This document shows, one piece after another, positions 60,211 through 64,000 of a DNA stretch of 64,000 nt. The stretch is from NCBI RefSeq assembly GCF_014639235.1, contig NZ_BMFU01000002.1, positions 62,001 to 126,000 of the forward strand. Direction: 5' to 3'. The notes below the pieces were generated by a model. That model saw nothing but the letters and a program-made list of their open reading frames with translations, did not search any database and had not been told where the DNA came from. Source of the stretch: Paenibacillus silvae. Its GTDB lineage: Bacteria; Bacillota; Bacilli; Paenibacillales; Paenibacillaceae. The stretch's first letter is position 1. Each line of letters opens with the position of its first letter. The position numbers were made by a program, and so were the translations under genes.

Positions 60211-60489
60211 ATGAACAAGATTACTATTCAGGGTTGCGACATAACCACACGTGAAGAGCTGTACAACGTTTTTCATCGACAGCTTGGTCTGGAGAAATTG
60301 TATTTCGAAAATTTGGATACATTACGAGATGGGTTAATGTGGCATATTCCGGTGCCAATAACAGTAGAATGGACACATTATACCGTCTGCAGATATGCTC
60401 TTGGTGCTTATGCCGATCAAGTATTAAATGTGTTCTATGAAGTGCAGGAACAGTTGGAGGAGCTGTTTACTTTTCGACTGAAATTTTAG
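60211..60489 (+). CDS. Barstar-like protein
   Basis: 92 residues. The sequence follows barstar (ribonuclease inhibitor): INGEQI-like start TIQGCDITTREELYNVFHRQLGL, FENLDTLRDGLMWH (the barstar acidic helix), PITVEWTHY and a C-terminal helix with VLNVFYEVQEQLEELF. Barstar normally protects the cell from its own secreted barnase. No barnase or other nuclease toxin gene is next to it in this window. It follows psiE after 28 bases, and a terminator follows it. May be an orphan antitoxin or immunity gene. Confidence 0.78.
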   Translation: MNKITIQGCDITTREELYNVFHRQLGLEKLYFENLDTLRDGLMWHIPVPITVEWTHYTVCRYALGAYADQVLNVFYEVQEQLEELFTFRLKF

Positions 60490-60522
60490 CATTAGAGTAT
60501 ACTGGAAAATAAGAAATCAACG

Positions 60523-60560
60523 AAAAGGCAAAGTCGATTTTAAAAGACTTGCCTTTTTTA
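60523..60560 (+). terminator. Terminator after the barstar gene
   Basis: AAAAGGCAAAGTC pairs with GACTTGCCTTTT with a one-base bulge, then T run. Confidence 0.85.
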
Positions 60561-60583
60561 ATTGTATGCAGTTTTTTATACTA

Positions 60584-60610
60584 TTTCAATATATGAAAAA
60601 TTCACAATAA
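60584..60610 (+). repeat. 27-bp dispersed repeat, copy 2
   Basis: Same orientation and 26 of 27 bases identical to 56067-56093. Both copies lie right after a terminator hairpin and before a pyrimidine-rich tract. Confidence 0.75.
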
Positions 60611-60770
60611 AAGAGCAGTCATCTCCCTTGCTTCTTCACACCAAAAAGAAACTAAAGCTCTCCATATATTCAGACAACTCGTATAAAGGAAGTCTCACAC
60701 TCAAAGGCCAGAGTCAACCTCATTTATCCACCGCTGAGCTTAGCTTCATACGGAAGTAACCAAAGTAAAA

Positions 60771-60802
60771 GGACTGCTTCTTTCAAGATGAAAGAGCAGC
60801 CC
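60771..60802 (-). terminator. Terminator of the LysE-family gene
   Basis: On the minus strand GGCTGCTCTTTC pairs with GAAAGAAGCAGTC (one bulge), then CTTTTACTTTGG. Confidence 0.7.
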
Positions 60803-60874
60803 CTCTAAATAAACGATGTACAAACGATGTGAGATTGGCAAAGGTTGAGACATAGGTGAGCGAAATGAGATGTT

Positions 60875-61516
60875 TTAAATATACTGCCAGACGGCCATGA
60901 CAAACTTGTACAAAAAGTAAAAGGAAAAACCGATCAACAGTACACCTGCCAGGCTGGATACGAGCTGAATCATTCGCGAGCTCATCATTTTGCGAGTAAC
61001 GGACACAATGGAGAGCAGTCCCAGATCATGCAGTAAAATGCCGCATAATATGCCGATTGCCGCGATCATAAAGCTGAGCTGACCCGTGGATTGATAGGAA
61101 TCCGATAGAACTGTACCGAAAACAGAGATCCAAAAAATGAGATTACCCGGGGAGACAGCGACAAATAAACCGTTACGATAGGTTCGCCAAAAAGATGCAT
61201 TGATTTTGCCGGTCTTATCCGCTGCACCGTTCAGAGGAAGATCGGAATGACGGATGGAGTCATAGCCCAGATAGGCCAGAACTCCTGCACCTGCAAGCCA
61301 TAGCGGAATTTGTATGTATGGAAGCGATAGCAGGGAAGCAAAGCCAAAGTACATAGCCAGGATTAAGGCGGCATCCACGGTCATACCACCCAGACCAACA
61401 GCCCATCCATGTGTAAATCCATTTCTTAATCCCTGCTTGGTCATCTCAACGGTGATTGCTCCGACAGGCATGGCAACAGCCAAACCAATAAGAATGAATT
61501 TGATATAGATTTCCAT
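60875..61516 (-). CDS. LysE-family exporter
   Basis: 213 residues with six predicted membrane helices. LysE/RhtB features: MPVGAITVEMTKQGLRNGFTHGW (about residues 16-38), a pattern with the conserved P-G-P-like turn replaced by MPVGA, and VSPGNLIFWISVFG (about 116). It exports an amino acid or related compound; which one is unknown. The ATG at 61516 has GGAAAGGG seven bases upstream and is preferred to the ATG at 61522. Single gene. Confidence 0.88.
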   Translation of the reverse strand: MEIYIKFILIGLAVAMPVGAITVEMTKQGLRNGFTHGWAVGLGGMTVDAALILAMYFGFASLLSLPYIQIPLWLAGAGVLAYLGYDSIRHSDLPLNGAADKTGKINASFWRTYRNGLFVAVSPGNLIFWISVFGTVLSDSYQSTGQLSFMIAAIGILCGILLHDLGLLSIVSVTRKMMSSRMIQLVSSLAGVLLIGFSFYFLYKFVMAVWQYI

Positions 61517-61688
61517 AGTCATACCCTTTCCAATGAGATGAGCTGACGAAAAGAAAGCTTGTCCAGTAGTTAGACGACAATGACGGTTTACGTTGTTTGT
61601 AAAAAATACAAGCTCTCCTCATGCCAGTGGCTGGTATACAGCTTATTCGAGGGAGAGCTTGTTTAGAATACCTCGCTTACGAAGGATA

Positions 61689-62435
61689 TTATTCTTTTTC
61701 CTGCTGTTGCAGGGATCGCAGAAATGGGCATTTAGTGGGAGCTGTATCATCGTCGCGAAGGAAATACTGTTTATACTCCAGATTTCCCTCGGCTCCGTAT
61801 TGCTTTAACTCAGGATGCGCGGGAATAGTATCGTACGCAGCGAGACGAGCACGGATTCTAGGCCCGATTGCGGCAGCTCGCTGTGGCTGCTCATTCCACA
61901 AATCAAGTACCCAGCGTGGGGTCATAGCCAGCATGAAATATGGAAAATGTCTGCTTTGTCTCGCAGTATGTGCTGGTGTGCCACAGTATACAAAGTAACG
62001 TTCATCATTGTAACAAAATTCCCACAGCGGATTTTCCGGGTCCTCTGGAATGTCTTCTGGCCAAGGTGTGTTATCCATGCTTCGAATCTCGCTTAGCAGA
62101 CTCCAGAACGACTTTTCATAAGTAAGAACATCCTCGGTATGCTCCTCTTGCTCGAAAAAGATGACCAGTGATGAGTAATCTCCGAATGAACGCGAGGAAG
62201 CTCCGTATTCCTGCACCACACGAGACAGCTGCTCAGCCGGAGTTGTTTTGCCGGATCGGTTTATAAATCCATAGCGTAGATGGCCTAATGCGTATGCCTG
62301 TGTAGCAGGAATGCATGGAAAACGGGCTTCCCGATCACTCATCTTCTTGGAGAAGAGATGGTGAGCATCTTTTTTCCAGAGATCAAGAGCTTCTCCGTTA
62401 TGTTCAATGTCAGCAGAAGAAAACAACAGTTGCAT
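61689..62435 (-). CDS. YqcI/YcgG family protein
   Basis: 248 residues, cytoplasmic, single domain. Conserved family features: FPCIPATQAYALGHLRYGF (about residues 39-57), DYSSLVIFFEQ, WPEDIPEDPENPLWEFCYNDERYFV and FPYFMLAMTPRWVLDLW. Members occur singly in Bacillales and Actinobacteria; function unknown, although several Cys and His positions (CIPA, CYND, KCPF) recall a metal-binding or heme-related protein. ATG at 62435 has AAAGGAGG six or seven bases upstream; a TTG one codon before it is possible. Confidence 0.82.
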   Translation of the reverse strand: MQLLFSSADIEHNGEALDLWKKDAHHLFSKKMSDREARFPCIPATQAYALGHLRYGFINRSGKTTPAEQLSRVVQEYGASSRSFGDYSSLVIFFEQEEHTEDVLTYEKSFWSLLSEIRSMDNTPWPEDIPEDPENPLWEFCYNDERYFVYCGTPAHTARQSRHFPYFMLAMTPRWVLDLWNEQPQRAAAIGPRIRARLAAYDTIPAHPELKQYGAEGNLEYKQYFLRDDDTAPTKCPFLRSLQQQEKE

Positions 62436-62843
62436 CAACAGTCCTCCTTTTACTTACAGGATATCGGCCCGGAAGGAAATTGGTGACTGTCCACTGCATA
62501 GGGAGCTCTTTTTCAATTGGAGCAGCAAATATAACAAAAAAAGAGCCCGATTTTCGGGCTCTTGCTTTGGCATAACCAGTACAGTATGCAGAGATTTATT
62601 GGCGATGCTGATTTGAAAGCTGCCGAAAGACTGGCCTTGACCTTGAATCGAAATGTTAGGTGTGTTGTACGGCTGGTCGATGTATGAACTGTGTTGTGAA
62701 GAAGTATTTAGGTTCCTCCTATGTGTTTGAATTTACCTGTATATTATGATGTTAGATTTTTAGAAAAATTCAGTGAGATGTTTTGGTCTAAGAAGGGTAC
62801 GCTACCTTTTAATGATTAAATAACATCGGAAAGGATTGACGAA
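62436..62843. other. Spacer with a minus-strand terminator but no recognised gene
   Basis: AT-moderate. Holds the hairpin at 62537-62560 and, on the minus strand upstream of it, an open frame of about 60 codons without a start codon (see findings). Also the 5' region of the permease. Confidence 0.5.
62537..62560 (-). terminator. Minus-strand terminator upstream of the YqcI gene
   Basis: AAGAGCCCGA/TCGGGCTCTT with TTT loop; on the minus strand it is followed by seven T. It has no gene to end, unless a short transcript comes from 62560-62720, or it acts as a leader attenuator. Confidence 0.8.
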
Positions 62844-64000
62844 ATGTCACAGGGCTCAACCAATTCCACAGCAGAAAAGAAACTGAAATGGTGGCAGCTC
62901 AGTTTGTTAGGTGTAGCGGGGACGATAGGAACCGGATATTTTCTGGGCTCAAGTCTGGCGATTTCAATTGGCGGCCCAGCTGTACTAATCGCGTATGCTC
63001 TGGCCGCTGTAGGTACATATATCGTTTTCGATGCTCTGGCACGAATGACCTCCAAGCAACCAGAGCAAGGCTCGTTCCGCTCTTATGCGAAGAAGGCATT
63101 TGGCGCTTGGGCAGGTTTTGCCAGTGGCTGGGTCTACTGGTTTTCCGAATTGCTTATTATGGGGAGTCAGTTAACGGCGTTATCTATATTTTCACGTTTC
63201 TGGTTCCCGTCAGTGCCTTTGTGGATTTTCGCTGCAGGCTTCGGGCTGGTTGGATTATGTATTGTTTTCTTTGGAAACAAGGGTTTCGATCGGGTGGAAA
63301 ATGTACTGGCTATCATCAAAATTGCCGCGATTATTATGTTTTTAGTTCTTGCCATCGCTTTGCTCGCCGGCTGGATTGGTGGTACAAAGTATGCTCATAA
63401 AGTGCCTATGGACATGGCTTCTATTTTTCCTAAAGGCGGTCTGGGATTGTGGTCCGCATTTCTGTTTGCGTTTTATGCTTATGGTGGAATCGAAGTGCTA
63501 GGTATTATGTCATATCGACTAGAGAAGCCGGAAGATGCACCAAAGGCGGGCAAAGTCATGCTTACTGCGCTGTCTATTGTATATATCGTATCCATCGGAC
63601 TCGCACTTACGATGGTTCCATTAAGCGCGTTTAATCCTAAGGAAAGTCCATTTGTGCTTGCACTAAGCAGTGATCATCTCGCCTTTGTACCACATGTGTT
63701 CAATGGGGTATTGATTGTTGCCGGATTTTCCACAATGACAGCATCGCTCTATGCGGTAACGTCCATGATGATTACACTTGCACAGGAGAGTGATGCTCCA
63801 CAGATATTTTCACGGAAATGGAAGGACAAATATCCCCTTTTTGCACTTTCTTTGATTGGATGCGGTTTGATCGGAACGATTATAATGTCACTTCTTTTAC
63901 CAGGAAAAGTATACGAATATATAACTACTGCTGCGGGGTTAATGCTGATGTATAACTGGCTGTTCATCCTGCTTTCTTCAGCTCGCTTATTGGAATCACG
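62844..64000 (+). CDS. Amino acid permease (APC superfamily), 3' end outside window
   Basis: The frame is open from the ATG at 62844, with GGAAAGGA upstream, to the end of the window: 385 residues without a stop. At least ten membrane helices are visible. APC hallmarks: WWQLSLLGVAGTIGTGYFLG (residues 18-37) and AFLFAFYAYGGIEVLG (about 202-217), where the first carries the GTGYFLGS substrate turn. It imports or exchanges amino acids across the membrane, probably by proton symport; specificity unknown. It resembles the AapA/GABA permease-type subgroup. Truncated by the window, not by mutation. Confidence 0.88.
   Translation, partial: MSQGSTNSTAEKKLKWWQLSLLGVAGTIGTGYFLGSSLAISIGGPAVLIAYALAAVGTYIVFDALARMTSKQPEQGSFRSYAKKAFGAWAGFASGWVYWFSELLIMGSQLTALSIFSRFWFPSVPLWIFAAGFGLVGLCIVFFGNKGFDRVENVLAIIKIAAIIMFLVLAIALLAGWIGGTKYAHKVPMDMASIFPKGGLGLWSAFLFAFYAYGGIEVLGIMSYRLEKPEDAPKAGKVMLTALSIVYIVSIGLALTMVPLSAFNPKESPFVLALSSDHLAFVPHVFNGVLIVAGFSTMTASLYAVTSMMITLAQESDAPQIFSRKWKDKYPLFALSLIGCGLIGTIIMSLLLPGKVYEYITTAAGLMLMYNWLFILLSSARLLES

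Larger units (their letters stand above)
60490..60874. other. Spacer with two terminators and second copy of the 27-bp repeat
   Basis: Holds the terminator after the barstar gene (60523-60560), the repeat at 60584-60610, and the LysE gene terminator (60771-60802). A 65-codon open frame at 60562-60759 covers the repeat, but has no ribosome site and no family match that I recognise. Confidence 0.6.

Noticed and set aside
60562..60759. 65-codon plus-strand frame in the spacer after the barstar gene
   Set aside because: Begins next to a terminator T run, lacks a ribosome site and overlaps the 27-bp repeat; the other repeat copy has no equivalent frame.

Overview
The window looks like a chromosomal segment of a Paenibacillus-type Firmicute. 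The supporting evidence is Bacillus-style Shine-Dalgarno sites, frequent TTG and GTG starts, a TPP riboswitch, a c-di-AMP (ydaO-type) riboswitch, an exact PerR box in front of fur, a sigma-W-like promoter in front of pspA, a XerS-type recombinase, and a pdhABCD operon with strong codon bias. No rRNA, tRNA, CRISPR array, prophage or insertion sequence was recognised.

Layout. 1-4936: 3' end of a Tad-like pilus/secretion locus (end of a CpaF ATPase, a tandem TadB/TadC-like membrane protein, four membrane-anchored unknowns). 4989-6542: ABC-F ATPase. 6593-11037: TPP riboswitch and thiazole-branch thiamine operon tenI-thiO-thiS-thiG-thiF. 11183-15815: degenerate response regulator, NlpC/P60 hydrolase, thiamine pyrophosphokinase, TRIC-family membrane protein, LMW phosphatase, esterase. 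15985-21222: pyruvate dehydrogenase operon. 21407-28186: thyA-dfrA, gltD, fur, topB. 28317-35824: HAD phosphatase, ArsR-like regulator, MFS transporter, then a compact unit of PhnC-like ATPase, FG-GAP-like lipoprotein, response regulator and histidine kinase. 35962-40851: glycogen genes glgC against glgBA. 41082-44630: M20 peptidase divergent from an amino acid ABC transporter whose binding protein and permease are fused. 44864-45726: c-di-AMP riboswitch and LysM/3D cell-wall protein, then a polysaccharide deacetylase. 46847-49834: LpdD-like protein and a PspA/DUF350/DUF4178/DUF4247 envelope-stress cluster. 49949-52311: HNH protein, moeA, mobB. 52345-52543: a palindromic array of 50-bp repeats. 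52826-55530: XerS, GNAT, SDR. 55736-55929: remnant of an aldo/keto reductase. 56227-60489: DUF418 protein, a two-component system, PsiE and an orphan barstar, bracketed by two copies of a 27-bp repeat. 60875-64000: LysE exporter, YqcI/YcgG protein, and the start of an amino acid permease that runs off the window.

The genes are mostly housekeeping: cofactor synthesis (thiamine, molybdopterin), central carbon and storage metabolism, nucleotide synthesis, metal homeostasis and envelope maintenance. The points most worth following are the sensor-like ATPase-lipoprotein-two-component unit, the sigma-W-type PspA cluster, the 50-bp repeat palindrome, and the tail of the Tad locus. I did not find a clear-cut new defence or mobile system.
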